Numbered from the stretch's first letter, positions 11,002 to 22,436 are shown. The stretch: DNA of 64,000 bases from Persicaria tinctoria (GCA_037127255.1 JBANSL010000013.1:7938188-8002187), one strand, 5' to 3'. A program made the numbers and translations. The notes: a model not told the origin generated them from the letters alone.

Positions 11002-14000
11002 TCAACCTTCCTCGCATTGCAAGCTAGTCTTGATGTTCTTGAGTGTACAAGAGATGAGTGTATTGACAGACTCCACAGACTCCATGCTGAGTTTCGCCGT
11101 AGAAGAGGCGTTTGTCACTAGTTGTAGTGCCATGGTGAGCAAGGATCCACCTTCCGAGCCCTTGTCTTCGTCTTGCCTCGTAGTAAAAAGGAGAGGCCTC
11201 GACTCCACCCCGTCTGGGAGGATCGAGAACCCGGATGGGAGGACCGCCACCCCACTCGAGTCGCACCCTGTCATCACTGATTGCATCGCTGGGGTGTCTA
11301 CCGGTGCATAGACCACCATGGATTCATATGCATTTGTGGAGCTCTCTTGGAGCACCCACATGTTGCTCTCCTTGGCCTTGAGTGCCTGAAAACAAGCCTC
11401 AAACATTACTTCTACTCGACGTTAAGTGATCGAGTCACCACTTGGTTCGATAGGGAAACTTACTTGGATGCTCACTGCATTGCCTCGGTCCTTCCCTTTT
11501 GCAAGATTCGAAATCAACTCCGCTGGTCCTCCATTTGCCATAGCATCCCACTGCAATTAGCATCGAAGCCCGCAAGTGTGAGAAAATGTGCTCATACTCG
11601 GCTTATTTAGTAAATAAACGAGCTTAAACTGAGGCCGGTAGCCATATATAAATGAGATTGAAGAGAGAAAGTGTCAAAACCTCATGGCGACGAGCATCAT
11701 CTCTTAAGAACTCGAAGAGGACGTTGGGAGGGACCGGTAGCCACACGGAGGACACGGCACAAAGGATCACCCCAGTGGGCTCCCCGGGGTCATTTAGGTT
11801 CTTCCTATAGGAAATCCTTATGTCCTCCCCGGTCTTGGTTGCGACTTTTGCCCATGTGTTGAGGCTCGAAGCTCCTAGAGCGCGACAAAAGCTCAAGCTC
11901 ATCCTTTGCGCGAGCTTCAGTATGCTCTTCCGCCCAGCAAGCGTCGCAACACCTAAGGAAATGATCCATAACAGACTATATTTAACGGGTGGTTTTCTAT
12001 AATTTGCACGAGTTTTTTTAACACAAAAAAACATACCACTCGAATCTTTTGTAGGCACATTGGTCGCCATGTAGAAGACAAGGCGCTCACACTGAAGCTG
12101 CAAGGTTGCCATCCAATGCCTGGCTCCGAAAGCCATCCCGTTGTTAACTAAGGTTCGGTACAAGGCATGGACCGCGCCCTTTTGGCACTCCAAGTGCTCG
12201 ATCCAAGTGACCTAAAAAACGCGACATAGTTAGCATTCACATACTAAGATTTGTAACATTCGATATCTTGAATCATAGTATGGTGCCGCGGACCTTGCAA
12301 TGGCCGTTTGAGTTGTCTTCGATGATGCACCCTGATGGCCTCTTTCGGCACTTGACAAGGGAAGCTTCAACACTGTCTTCCACATCGTCAACCGACACAT
12401 CAACGATTGCCCATTGCTCGGGGCTCAGTTGCTTGCAGTACCGAACGAAGTAAACCTCTCTTGTAGGCACCATTGGTGTTAACATTTGCATCTCAACAAA
12501 CATCTAAAAAGTGCAAATGAATCATTACCAAAAAAATGTTCATTAGTGCTTTTGATTATAAGCTCACTTAGGTGGTACAAAGAAATCATTGTGCTTTATT
12601 TGTTTGATCTTTAAGAAAAGGAAGACAATGACACCATTCCAGAATGGTTCGAACCCCGGATGACCGCTCTCTATTTACCAAAATCAAGAAAGACAGTGAC
12701 TTGAAACGTAAGTAATCTAAAATGCTACTCACCAGCTGAATTGCGCCATTTCGGTTAGGACCTTCGCCATTGTTGATGATGTCCACGGTTGCAGCCTTCG
12801 AGATCAAGCAAGGGAACATCTCCTTCCATTGATTCTGCATACGAAAGCGATACGAATACATGAACTAACTGAACCTTCCAAGAGGCTTGAAACAGCGAAA
12901 TAAAGTAGTTTTCGTACCGCATCCATGAAGCTTTGAACGAGGCGAGGAAGATCCACGAAGACAACCGCGGTATCCCTTGAGGCTTCAATGGATCTCTTAG
13001 GCCTTTGTGAGCCACTGCAGCCACTGTCGAACTCTCGAATGTACTCATCATAGTGTAGTATTTCCCTACCGGTCTCCACACTTCTGACCCACAATGGCTC
13101 TTTGGCGACAGCCATCCTCTTGAGCTCCTCAAGCGCCTGCTCGACTCTGCCCACAATCTTCGACTTTTCAATCCCGAAATGTCCAGTGTACAACTCCAGA
13201 GAACTCCTATTCTCGGGATCGTTCCCAGCTGAGCTTGGTGGACTAGCAGAAGCTGCCGCTTGTGGGCTTTTTCCGAGCATCACCTTCAGCTTCTCCACCT
13301 TCAAATCACGTCGAAACACACATCAATCAACCAATCAAAAACATAATCTTTGAATCACATCAAAACTCTTTGGATCAATGTAAACCTCGGACTTAAGCCT
13401 CGCATTCTCCATTCGTAGCTGCTGATCGTCCGAGCCCAAGGAAGGCGAGCTCTTGGAGCTAGAAGTGGCGGTGGTGAATCCGCAATTCGGGCAGCAAGCT
13501 TTCTGGATGGTCTCCCTAAGGGACTTGTTTTCGTCTTTGAGCTTATCTATCTCCGACTTCAGCAACGAGTTCTCGTGGCGTTCTTGGATAGCCTATAAAT
13601 CATTCCGAATCATCCAACATAACATCAATCTTCCATTCAATTGATCATAAGTCATAACAGTAAACAACAACACATGATAAACACATACTTTGATCTGTGT
13701 TCGACGATTTTGGAACCAGAACTTGACTTGGCTAGGGTGAAGGCCGAGGCGTTTGCTTAGATCTTGCCTTTGCCTTTCATCCGGATGGGGTGACTCTTTA
13801 AACAGCCTGTGACATTGCAACATAAAGGTCACATATTTTTTGAATTTCCAGTAAGTAAAAAACAGATTTAGTTACTGCAGATGAATACAAGAGACCTTAA
13901 ATGCACATCCTAAATAACAAAACAGTTGTAAATATAAGACAAAACTATAAAACAGTCTGCACATTTGCTTCAATTCATATATCCTTTAGTCCTGTAAAAA

Positions 14001-14720
14001 TCTGATCCACCATTAACACACTGTAAGAACTCAAATTGACCCTACCCAAAATGTCACCGAGTCCACCGAGTCAACTCATTGACTCATTAATAACTTCATC
14101 TTCTTCTTCCTAACTAATAACTACTGTATTAATTAGTTTCATCTTAAGATCTTTAAATATGGATTTTTGATTAACCAATTTTTTTTTTTCTGTTGAATTA
14201 AAAAATGTTAAAAAGAGGAAAGAAAATCAAGAAAGTGAGGATAAAGGTTAACTAACGCTTCCATCTCCCGAATCTGGTCCGCCGTGTGACGGTGGTACTT
14301 CTTCCGCTTCTTCCTCTTACTGCCACCGGGCTCGTCGGCGTCATCGTCGGCGTCGTCCGGGTTCATAAACTCCTCTTCGGACCTGGACCGGGCCAGCCCG
14401 GAGTTCTCGCTGCTAATCTCCACCGTGGCCTCCCGCGCTCCTCCTCCGACGCTTACTTCATCCCCTTCCTCGGCCTCCGCCGCCGCCGCATCCGCTCTCC
14501 GGAATATCCCAGCCTACAATAATAAAATTTAAAAAAAAATCAGGGAGCGAGTCGCCGGAAAATCAAGAAAAGAGGAGGGAAGCGGCCGGTGGAGGCGTAC
14601 GAGGGAGAGAGAGAGGGCGGGGGAGGGGAAGAAATCCTTGGTGGCGTTGGGGGGATTGGACTTGGACATGTTCAGTACATCCATTTGAGAATCGATGAGT
14701 CCGAATTGAAGATCCTCCAT
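11002..14720 (-). CDS. GL2: GLABRA2-like HD-ZIP IV transcription factor
   Basis: A nuclear regulator of epidermal cell fate (trichomes, root hairs, seed coat in Arabidopsis). Eleven exons join in frame on the minus strand: 14720-14601, 14513-14257, 13806-13689, 13592-13386, 13298-12918, 12834-12733, 12503-12294, 12211-12037, 11952-11681, 11550-11464 and 11385-11002, about 770 residues against 747 in Arabidopsis GL2. The N-terminus carries the GL2 signature [18 protein letters not shown]. An acidic stretch and basic [12 protein letters not shown] lead into the homeodomain (about 106-165) with [24 protein letters not shown] starts the zipper-loop-zipper, where CCPNCGF is the class IV CxxC loop. 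The START domain includes [15 protein letters not shown] and [11 protein letters not shown]. The C-terminal domain contains [30 protein letters not shown] and [17 protein letters not shown], ending [12 protein letters not shown]. No break is seen. Several introns contain repeat fragments. Confidence 0.93.
11590..11640. repeat. hAT-MITE-related fragment in GL2 intron 9
   Basis: GCTCATACTCGGCTTATTTAG and ACGAGCTTAAAC resemble the interior of the hAT MITE at 57181-57562 (GCTCATACTCGACTTGTTTAG). It is a short relic without ends. Confidence 0.5.
12632..12682 (+). mobile_element. SINE fragment in GL2 intron 6
   Basis: ACCATTCCAGAATGG is joined directly to TTCGAACCCCGGATGACCGC and CTCTATTTACC. Compared with the SINE at 56731-56830 it lacks the middle 50 or so bases. 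Its orientation is opposite to GL2 transcription. Confidence 0.65.
13898..13905 (+). promoter_or_regulatory. L1-box-like site in GL2 intron 2
   Basis: TAAATGCA matches the L1-box consensus TAAATGYA bound by HD-ZIP IV proteins. An 8-bp match may be chance. It is listed because GL2-family proteins bind such sites and could feed back on their own gene. Confidence 0.25.
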
Positions 14721-15130
14721 GGGAGAGGGGGTTTTAATTCGATATGAATGGGGGAAATTGGGGAAATAATTTTCCTTTTTTATTAATTTTAATTTTAGTA
14801 TAAATGCTAATGGAGGAAGAGGTGGGGCCGGATAGAGTTAAGGGTATAAAAACAAAAGATGGAGGACTGGAAATGGGAGAGAGGGAAGACGGGGGCTGGT
14901 AGAGTTGACCGTTAGATATGAATTTTTGAGGGAAGGAGCGAACGAGGAAGACAACTAACTTTAAGCGGTTGAGTCTCCAACACTCCCAACTTCTTTTTTC
15001 CTTTTTTTTTTTTCTTTCTGTTTTTTTTTCTTATTATTTTTTGCTGCTAATTAATTTACCTCGCGCCGGCTCCAATGGGCTAATTGGCTGTCCCAGGCTC
15101 CCAGCTTAAGCCGAGCTAATGAAGCCATGG
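14721..15130. other. GL2 upstream region
   Basis: It contains the presumed GL2 5' UTR and promoter. There are purine-rich GGGAGAGAGGGAAGAC stretches on plus near 14875 and a T-rich block at 14995-15040. No defined promoter element could be assigned. Confidence 0.4.
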
Positions 15131-15326
15131 TGAATTAAAGTGAAATATATTACAGTACTATTCTACATTGATACTCAGTAATGTAAAGAATTCAAGTCAT
15201 TTATATAAGATAATGAGTTATTTCTCCTAATGTCAATTGGTTTTATAATAAAATCATATTGGTTTTAGTTGCTCGACTTGATTATCGCTTTGCGCGTTTG
15301 AAAGATTTAACATGGTATCAGAGTGG
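15131..15326 (+). mobile_element. LTR remnant with tRNA-Met primer site
   Basis: TCTCCTAATGTCAATTGG and TTTGAAAGATTTAACA are followed by TGGTATCAGAGTGG at 15314. The last is one base from TGGTATCAGAGC, the initiator tRNA-Met primer-binding site of plant LTR retrotransposons. No gag follows, so only an LTR end and leader remain. Related LTR-like fragments occur near 10095, 58130 and 58830. Confidence 0.65.
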
Positions 15327-15419
15327 TGTGATCCAAGAGGCATGAGGATCAGGACCGGGCATTCACACTTGAATAGATGTGTGAAAGATGTGAAATCATA
15401 CATCACACATTGATAATAC

Positions 15420-15590
15420 AAAAAGTGAGTCGAGTAGCTTGTATTCAGGTCGATTTCAGCTCAATAAAATATCAGTTCAAGATCGTTCATTTATTATAAA
15501 TTGAGTATAAGCACATTTTTAAGCTTGATTCAAAACTCGGAACGGCTCAATTCAAACGCAGATAACTCGGATTTTGTGAAATTTATAAAT
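15420..15590. repeat. Relic related to the hAT MITE family
   Basis: GAGTCGAGTAGCTTG, GAGTATAAGCAC and TTTTTAAGCTTGATTCAAAACTCGG resemble blocks of the element at 57181-57562. No terminal repeats remain. Confidence 0.4.
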
Positions 15591-15666
15591 TTTTCTTTAA
15601 ATTACTACGCAGTATATTATGAGCGAATAATATAGTTGCTTAATACTCGGGGAAAAAAACTAAGTA

Positions 15667-15757
15667 AACTATTCCGAAATGATTCAATTAAAAAGGACTT
15701 ACGAGTGGTACCCAAAGGTCTCTGGTTTGAACCTGAATAGCCGCTTTTTATTTACCA
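15667..15757 (+). mobile_element. SINE copy, diverged
   Basis: CTATTCCGAAATG, AAAGGACTTACGAGTGGTAC, CCAAAGGTCTCTGGTTTGAA and AGCCGCTTTTTATTTACC align along their length with the intact copy at 56731-56830. The tRNA B-box equivalent (GGTTCGAACC in the intact copy) is mutated to GGTTTGAACC. Confidence 0.7.
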
Positions 15758-15939
15758 AATTCATATGAAAAAAAAACTAAGTACAAACTCATTTATTTAC
15801 TAAACATAGTACTATAGTCTACTCTAAATTTAAAATCTACCCAGTTTATTTCTAAACATATACTCCGTAGTACGTAGTAAAATATCTATCCATATTCAAT
15901 GGGAAAATAAGTAAACAAACCCTGTGATCAAGCTTTTTA

Positions 15940-16174
15940 CTCCCTCCGTTCCAAAATACATGGTCTTTTACTTTTCGGCACGTTTTTTAAGGAGCAAAAA
16001 ACTCTATAAAATATTATTTTTTATTTAATTTTTTTTATATAATTAGATACTTATTAGTAATAAGTATCAAATATTATAAAAATTTTAATTAAAAAAATAA
16101 TATTTTATAGGGTTTTTCGCTCCTTAAAAAGAGTGTCAAAAAGCAAACGCCCATCTATTTTGGAACGGAGGGAG
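15940..16174. mobile_element. Stowaway MITE, full-length palindrome
   Basis: It begins CTCCCTCCGTTCCAAAATA and ends with the inverse, flanked by TA on both sides as expected for Tc1/mariner. It is 235 bp and almost the whole element folds on itself. Same subfamily and length as 48305-48539. Confidence 0.9.
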
Positions 16175-16631
16175 TAATTTCCAATTTGTAAGTTGGGGAA
16201 AAACTGAAACTCGATCCATACAGTAAGATTTTGGTAGAGTTAGAAACAGAGGAAACGTGTCGGTTTGGTTGAGTTTCGATAAAAATTGCAGGTCACATTT
16301 ATTTCTAATCAGTCATTCTAATTGCAGTTCTGAGGATCGATGGGGTTTAATTATTACATTTACTGAGCACTACTCCAACTTGTGTTGGAAGGGATGGCAT
16401 TTTTTACGGACAAGGTTCTCAAATTTGGATAATTACGGAGTACTCCCTACTTTTTTTTTCTTTGGTGTGGGATCAAATTTGGATAATTAATTTAACTAAG
16501 TTTGCGTGTTTTATGGAGGGTAACTTGAGTATTTTAAATTAAACTAATGACGACATAAGAAACAGTGTCTTCATGTCATTAAATGAGGGGTTGAATCGTT
16601 GAAAGAGCCCAACTGCAGTTAATGTTTAGTA
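16175..16631. other. Intergenic, no gene seen
   Basis: No recognisable motif. The short frame at 16257-16490 looks accidental. Confidence 0.5.
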
Positions 16632-16868
16632 CTCCCTCCGTTTCCTTTTAAATGACTTTTTCAAGTCATGCACGTAGTTTTATAACGATAAAAACTATAT
16701 TAAATATTAATATTTTAAAAATATTTTTTTAATAATATTATACTTATCATCAATAAGTATGAGATTGTCGAAAAAAATATTTAAAAAAATTATTATTTCA
16801 TATAGTTTTTCACACCTTAAAAAACGTGCATGAATAGTAAAAAGTCAATTAAAAGGAAACGGAGGGAG
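16632..16868. mobile_element. Stowaway MITE, palindromic
   Basis: Ends CTCCCTCCGTTTCCTTTTAA and the inverse, TA on both sides, 237 bp, with inverted halves throughout. Confidence 0.9.
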
Positions 16869-17136
16869 TAATGTTTTAGTAGGTACTTGGCTCCAGCCTC
16901 CAAGCCTTTGGAGTCGTGTCCACTGCCCTCCTTCTTGAGTTTTTGACATTTTGAATTTGGAATTTTAAGAGGTAACTGTAGAAAAGAATTAACACACGAT
17001 CATCGAGACGTGTGTATCGAGCTCACTCCGTGTTTCGAAATTTTTTTTAGAGGTTCGTCGTTTTTATCCACAGGGACTGATGTTGTGCCGTTGATCAGTG
17101 ATGTCATTGTTTGGTGTCGCTTGACTTCAGGTCTTA

Positions 17137-17460
17137 GAGCATCCACACACATGGGGTTCATCTTCCTCTGTAGGCCTCTCCATCCTTACTAATGGATGTG
17201 GGATTAACCTTGTTGCGGGAAGGAGAAACCTTAATGGCCCTACAATTTTTTTATTAAGTGGATTAAATTTTGATTGGTTAAAAATATGTGGTGCAGTATA
17301 AATAAAGTTAAAAAAATAGCAATAGGGTAAACTTATGGATGTAGTTTAAAAGTTAGAAATTCTTAAAGGATGTGATAGAGTTAGTGAAAAATGAGGTGTC
17401 AAAATATTACGAGGAGAGAGACGAATGGGGATACCCCATGAGTGCTGAATGTTGATGCTC
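17137..17460. mobile_element. Harbinger-type MITE
   Basis: The left end is GAGCATCCACACACATGGGG and the right end inverted is GAGCATCAACATTCAGC. TTA flanks it at 17134-17136 and 17461-17463. It is 324 bp with no coding capacity. Confidence 0.8.
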
Positions 17461-17499
17461 TTAGTCTACGTTGTTCCCATCGTTTTAGGGTTAAGCTCG

Positions 17500-17655
17500 T
17501 TTGTTCATCTAGATTTGCTTGCTTGCCACTTTTGTATTACACCGTTTTTATTTTACATTATATGTTTGACTGTCCACCGCCTGACGACTTTGTCAGCCTC
17601 TCGATAAGTCAGGCTTGTCTGACCCTCAAATTATTACCTAATCAAAAAAAATTTT
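17500..17655 (+). mobile_element. LINE/SINE 3' tail
   Basis: T-rich sequence, a CGCCTGACGACTTTGTCAGCC hairpin-prone block, GTCAGGCTTGTCTGACC, then ATTATTACCTAATCAAAAAAAA. The CCTAATC-poly(A) end is the same as that of the full LINE ending at 34699. A 5'-truncated retroelement is likely. Confidence 0.5.
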
Positions 17656-18120
17656 AAAAAAAAGAAGAAGAATTAATAGACGATTTCCCTAGGTACCGTC
17701 CTTTTCAATGGTGGGTTATTATTTTCCGTCTTTACGACGTTGAGACGCTTTGTGAGTCTTCACGCTCTCTCGTGTTCTTGATATTAGTGGTCTGCCTTGG
17801 GCTTTCCTCGACTTTTTCATTGGTTGACGAATTTTAGGAGTAAAAAAGTAATTGGCCATATAATAAATTAAATATCCAACATCCAATATTTATTACTCAT
17901 AAATCTAAACACCTCATCTCACTCATAAATCTACCATTCCCACCCCCACCCCCCGCGCGCGAATGTCAACCTCCCTATTTTCCCCTCCCAAATCGTTTAT
18001 CATCGCATTTGTTTGTCCCCCAAATTTGTTCAATTATTTAACATTTGTCATCATAATATATTCACCATAATTGGCGAATATTGCCTTCTAAATTCATTTG
18101 TCAGCATATTTATCCACGTA
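17656..18120. other. Intergenic, no gene seen
   Basis: AT-rich, with a C-rich patch at 17940-17960. Nothing else is recognisable. Confidence 0.5.
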
Positions 18121-18375
18121 CTCCATCCGTTCGCGAAAATATGTCATTTTAGAGGTTCGGTTTTATTTATAAAAACATGACATTGTAGGTATTTTAGCTT
18201 CTACTTTACGAAAATTCACTTGACATGATTGATGGGTTGTGAGTTTTAGTTTTCGATAAAATAAAAAAGTAGAGTAATAAATGAGGGTAAATTAGTAAAA
18301 AAAACAGTATATTCTTGTTGGCTTTCTTAAAAGTTGTGCAAAGAGTTAAAATGATATGTTCGCGGACGGACGGAG
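18121..18375. mobile_element. Stowaway-like MITE, diverged
   Basis: CTCCATCCGTTCGCGAAAATATG at the left is inverted as ATATGTTCGCGGACGGACGGAG at the right, with TA on both sides. It is 255 bp and the interior is diverged. Confidence 0.75.
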
Positions 18376-19203
18376 TATATAACAACATAATATCAACATA
18401 TATTGACTGTAAAATTTCCTTGTCAACATAATCAGCACATATTAGACAATTGGTTGACTATACATAATGACTATATATTCTCTTGCGCTAAAATAGAAAA
18501 TCCGAAATGAGAAGAGAGAAGAGAGAGGAAGTAAAAATGGAAACCAAAAAACCCAATCTGCCAAAAGAGAACGCGCGCGCGTGACCCCCTTTCTCCCCCA
18601 ATTCTTCCAACCAGAAACCCTAGATTCAAAGCTAATTCAGACTCCTCGACCGAATCCTTTGCAAATCTGTCTGAAAATCTATTCTTGGAGTCCATCAAAA
18701 ATCAAAGAAAGGGTTGTCAACTCAAATCCAAACCACTATTCTTCTGGATTTGGCACAAAAAATGGAAAAATTTATGGATTAGGATTTGGTTTTGGTTCCG
18801 GGTTCCATCTGCTTCTACTCTCTCTCCATTGCTTCGATGGGAGGTTTCTGCCTTCATCATTACTTTCATCTTCGCTCCTATCTCCTCTGGCCCTCACTTC
18901 GGCTGCCTGACTCGATTAGACGAGTCTTCGGCTCTTCTTGGCTCTCTCCTGCTTGCGGGGTATGGCTCTGCGATTTCGGACAAGGGTCAACGATTATTCC
19001 ATCATCACCTTCTGGGTTTGATGCTTCCCTATGACAGGTATGGCTCTATAATCCTCTATCCTTATCCAAGCATTCAGACGCTTCCTGGACTTGTGTTTCT
19101 GCATCTGTGGTGGTTCTTTAGCATGCTCTATTTAAGAAATTGTGCTTCAACATTAAATGTCACTCTCTCACCTATCTCTCTGTTTCTATTTCTTGTTGTT
19201 ATC

Positions 19204-19998
19204 CTATGATACCCCGAAACTCCATTTTATAGCGGTTTCGCGTTTCTGCGTATGAAGAAACTCCAAAACTCCGGGGAAACACCTCAGAAACGTTTCTAAG
19301 AGGACAGAAACTTTGACCGTTTCGTTGACAAAAAAAGTCATAAACTTTGACCGTTTCCGTTTGCTCAGAAACGTTTCTGACTTGCCAGATGGCGTTTCCA
19401 CTGATTTTATAGTTAAAAAAATTAAAAATAAAAACCTTAAATCATACTTCCCCTTCTTCCCGTCTGAAACTCTCATTTCCTTCTATCCTTGCTACATACT
19501 TCTCCTCCATTTTCGGTCCTCCCTCATCTCGATCACTTGTCCAGTGCTCTCTCTCCTCTAAGCTCTCTTTGATAAACCCTCACTTTTAGAACTTTTGATA
19601 AACCAGAACTTAAGGAAGAGTTAGCTAAGTAAAATATTAATGTTGGATTGATTACTTTGTGTTGTTCTTTATTACGTTGTTAGTTTAAAACTAAGTTACT
19701 TTATTTTGTTGGTTTGCAAGAAACTTAATATATTTGACATGTATGTATTGATTTCTGTTAAGGAGTAAGGACATTGTTTATCACGGTATTGAACATTTTA
19801 ATTTGTAGCCTTAATAATGCATTCAATGTGTATCACTTGGTGATATGTTTATTGCTCTTATTTAGACCTTTAAATGAACATATAATTCATATTGCCGTTT
19901 CCTCGGCATTTCCGTTTCCTACAAAATTTGGATTTCCGTTTCCCCGTTTCCGTTTTCGTTTCCCTTCCGATTTCCGTTTTTGTTTCCGTGTAACATAG
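19204..19998. mobile_element. MITE with GAAAC-rich termini, 8-bp duplication
   Basis: The left end is CTATGATACCCCGAAAC and the right end inverted is CTATGTTACACGGAAAC. Flanks TTGTTATC (19196-19203) and CTGTTATC (19999-20006) form an 8-bp duplication with one mismatch. Both subterminal regions are packed with GTTTC/CCGTTTCC motifs. It is 795 bp with no transposase. An 8-bp duplication suits hAT, but the ends are not typical. Confidence 0.7.
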
Positions 19999-20073
19999 CT
20001 GTTATCTACCAAAACCTTTATGTTCTCTCTGTGATTTGTTCTTATTAGTGGTATCTGCACTACACTGTTTCTA

Positions 20074-20604
20074 TGGAAACAAACCAAATTGGAAGAGGGA
20101 AGGGGATTCTCTTAGAGGATCCACCGACACCCAAAAAAACCAAAACCAAAGGGAAGGGGATCCTCTCTGAGGATTCACCGACACCAAAAAAACCCACAAA
20201 AAGACTAACCCTACCAAGCCACTGAAAAGTGACAATGGAAAGGGGAAGCTTGATCTCAACTCTTTCTTCACCCAATTACAACAGTTCCAACCACAATACC
20301 GATTCTCAACCAATGCTAGGCTCTATAGGAGGGCCTTTGGTGCTCCTATAGATTTCAAAAAACTAGAATCCAAACTCAATTTCGATTGGAAGGGGATATC
20401 TGGTGTTCTCCGGATTGTGGAGCTCCTAAACCACTGGTTTGAGGTGAGATTTTCTGACCCCAATGATCTTTACATGGTCTGGGAAGCCAGGCCTTTCCAT
20501 GTTTATGGCCAGCTTATAATTCTCAAGCACTAGGATGTCTCTTTTGACCCTATTTCTGAGAATACTTCTGCTATTGATATGTGGGTGAGGATTACATCCA
20601 GACG
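20074..20604 (+). pseudogene. LINE ORF1 (DUF4283-type) fragment
   Basis: The ATG at 20074 opens a frame with two tandem peptides, GKGILLEDPPTPKKTK and GKGILSEDSPTPKKPTK, then stops. In a shifted frame from about 20230 the domain continues: LNSFFTQLQQFQPQYRFS, ARLYRRAFGAPIDFKKLES, GVLRIVELLNHWFEVRFSD, then FHVYGQLIILKH, a stop, and MWVRITS. This is the DUF4283 RNA-binding domain found at the start of many plant LINE ORF1 proteins. It is damaged by at least one frameshift and one stop, and the C-terminal zinc knuckle is missing. Confidence 0.7.
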
Positions 20605-22147
20605 AGGCACATATAACAAATTCTGTTTAAAAGATGGAACCAGTAAAACACTATGCAGTACAATGCTACTTGTAAGGTGTAATTCACCAATCTGAGAAAC
20701 AAGAGCCGAATTACCATCATGCATACCAACCTTTATAGCCTTATCTAACATTCTTTTGTTAACCAAAAGATGTTCATAGGTTGTCATGTGATCTGTCCCA
20801 CCAGTATCTATAATCCAATTTGTATCCTTAGACATTCTAGCAAGCAAAGCAAGATTATAAGAAATGGAATTACCTGTCATGTTTGTCACAGTGGCACAAT
20901 TCACCTAACAGCTGCTTTGCATAACCTTGAGTACCTCCTGGCAAACAACATTGACTAGGGATTGATCAAACTTTCCATTCGAAGGCTTCTCACACTCAAA
21001 ACCTTGAGAATGATCCAAACTTTCCAAAAGATTATCCATGTCACCCCCCGAAGTGTCAAAAGCATTATGAGCCGATGATCTCCCTTCTTTCTTGAACCAC
21101 TATAGATACCCATGGAGCTTAAAATAATTCTCCATGATATGCCCCTTTCCTCGACAATGATAACAAATCTTATCCTTGTCTCTGCGTTCGGGTGGCTTCT
21201 CTGACTTGAAATCTTTCCGACCACCTTGAGATCCACCTCTTCTTTCAACTAAAGACATGTTATCCGCCAGAGACTCGCAGTACTATATGAGATCCCATTC
21301 CCACCTTCTACTTGAGACACGAGATAGTATGCCCCGTTGATAGTGAACAACGGATCCGTCGAGAGAATACTATTAACCACTGTCTCACATCCATCTCCCA
21401 ACCCCATCAGAAATTGCATCACACGATTCCTTGACTCTGCATAAGCCACTTTCTTGGCCAATTGACACACACAATTCGCCATAGCACCACAAGAGCACTA
21501 ATAAAATCCTTCTACACTCTACAATTCATCCCACACTCTCTTCAATTTCACAAAATACTCTTGAGTTGTCTTACCATCTCTCGTAATCTGGCCTAATTCT
21601 CTCTTTAACTGGAAAATTAAAGGAACATTCGGTTGGCCATACCTTTTCGACAACTCATCCCACAAATTCTTGGTCGACTCCACACACATAAAGCTTTCTG
21701 AAATCGGAGCCATCATGGAATTGAGGAGCCAACACCTTACCATGTAATCAGCACGTAGCCACCTCTACAAATCAATCGATCCCGGTGCCAGTTTGGGACA
21801 AGATCCATCAATGAACCCTAATTTGTTCTTCGCTTCGAGCGCCAACCGAATCCCTCTCCTCCAACCCAGGTAATTCGAACCAGAAAACTGCACCGCTATC
21901 AACTGCGCCTCTGGATTGTCAGAGTTTGCAAGAGCTAAAGGATCATTAGCCGCCCCCTGTGCGCCTTGTTCAACACCAAAAAAAAAGACACCGTCAGCCA
22001 TCACGAATCACCAAGATTCTCACCAAGAAACACTTGATCGATCACCCAGATCGCACACAGCAACCACAAACCACCGTCGATCCCCACCGGAGATCAAATT
22101 AAACACAACCACCACGACAGGGTCTTACACCGTTCGCTCTGATACCA
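20605..22147 (-). pseudogene. Ty1/copia gag-pol remnant
   Basis: On the minus strand, from the primer-binding site TGGTATCAGAGC (22147-22136), the frame starts near 22004 and shows a copia gag: FSGSNYLGWRRGIRLALEAK, WLLNSMMAPIS, LWDELSKRYGQ, TRDGKTTQEYFVKLKRVWDEL and QFLMGLGDG. A CCHC knuckle (CYHCRGKGHIMENYFKLHGY) and the protease/pre-integrase region with WIIDTGGTDHMT follow. The canonical catalytic triad would be DSGA, so DTGG may already be impaired. Several stops and frameshifts split it. It ends near 20605 at the LINE junction, without integrase, RT or 3' LTR. Confidence 0.85.
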
Positions 22148-22363
22148 TAAAAACGGAAGCAATCGAACACTCTGTATTGAATCTGAGAGAGAGAGAGTTT
22201 ACAATCGTACAAAATTGAGTGAGATAGAAGAAGTTGTTATGAGTTGTTAAATAGCCCCTTTCCTCCTTATTTCTCTAATTACATAATATTCCTTTCTTTC
22301 TCTTATTGTTCAATATATGCCCTTTTACACACCCTATAGGTGTGTATAAATGACATTTTAACA
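22148..22363 (-). mobile_element. 5' LTR of the copia remnant
   Basis: On the minus strand it begins TGTTAAAATGTCATTTATAC and runs to the primer-binding site, about 216 bp. An expected terminal CA before the primer site is not seen (the sequence reads TTTTA), so the 3' boundary of the LTR is approximate. Confidence 0.5.
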
Positions 22364-22436
22364 TGTTAAAAAATGTTAAAATGAGATAGTTTTTTGGTTT
22401 AAAATTTGTGTTAAAAAAAAAACCTAATTGTGATAG

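Larger units (their letters stand above)
18560..20604 (+). mobile_element. 5' portion of an L1-type LINE, interrupted
   Basis: It consists of a CT-rich, CCCTAGATTC-containing leader (18560-19203 and 19999-20073) and a damaged ORF1. The leader is split by the MITE at 19204-19998, and the ORF1 side is cut near 20605, where minus-strand copia sequence begins. No ORF2 remains. The exact 5' end is not defined. Confidence 0.55.

Noticed and set aside
18685..19209. 174-residue open frame
   Set aside because: Low-complexity hydrophobic translation inside the LINE leader, and it ends at the MITE insertion. No domain recognised.
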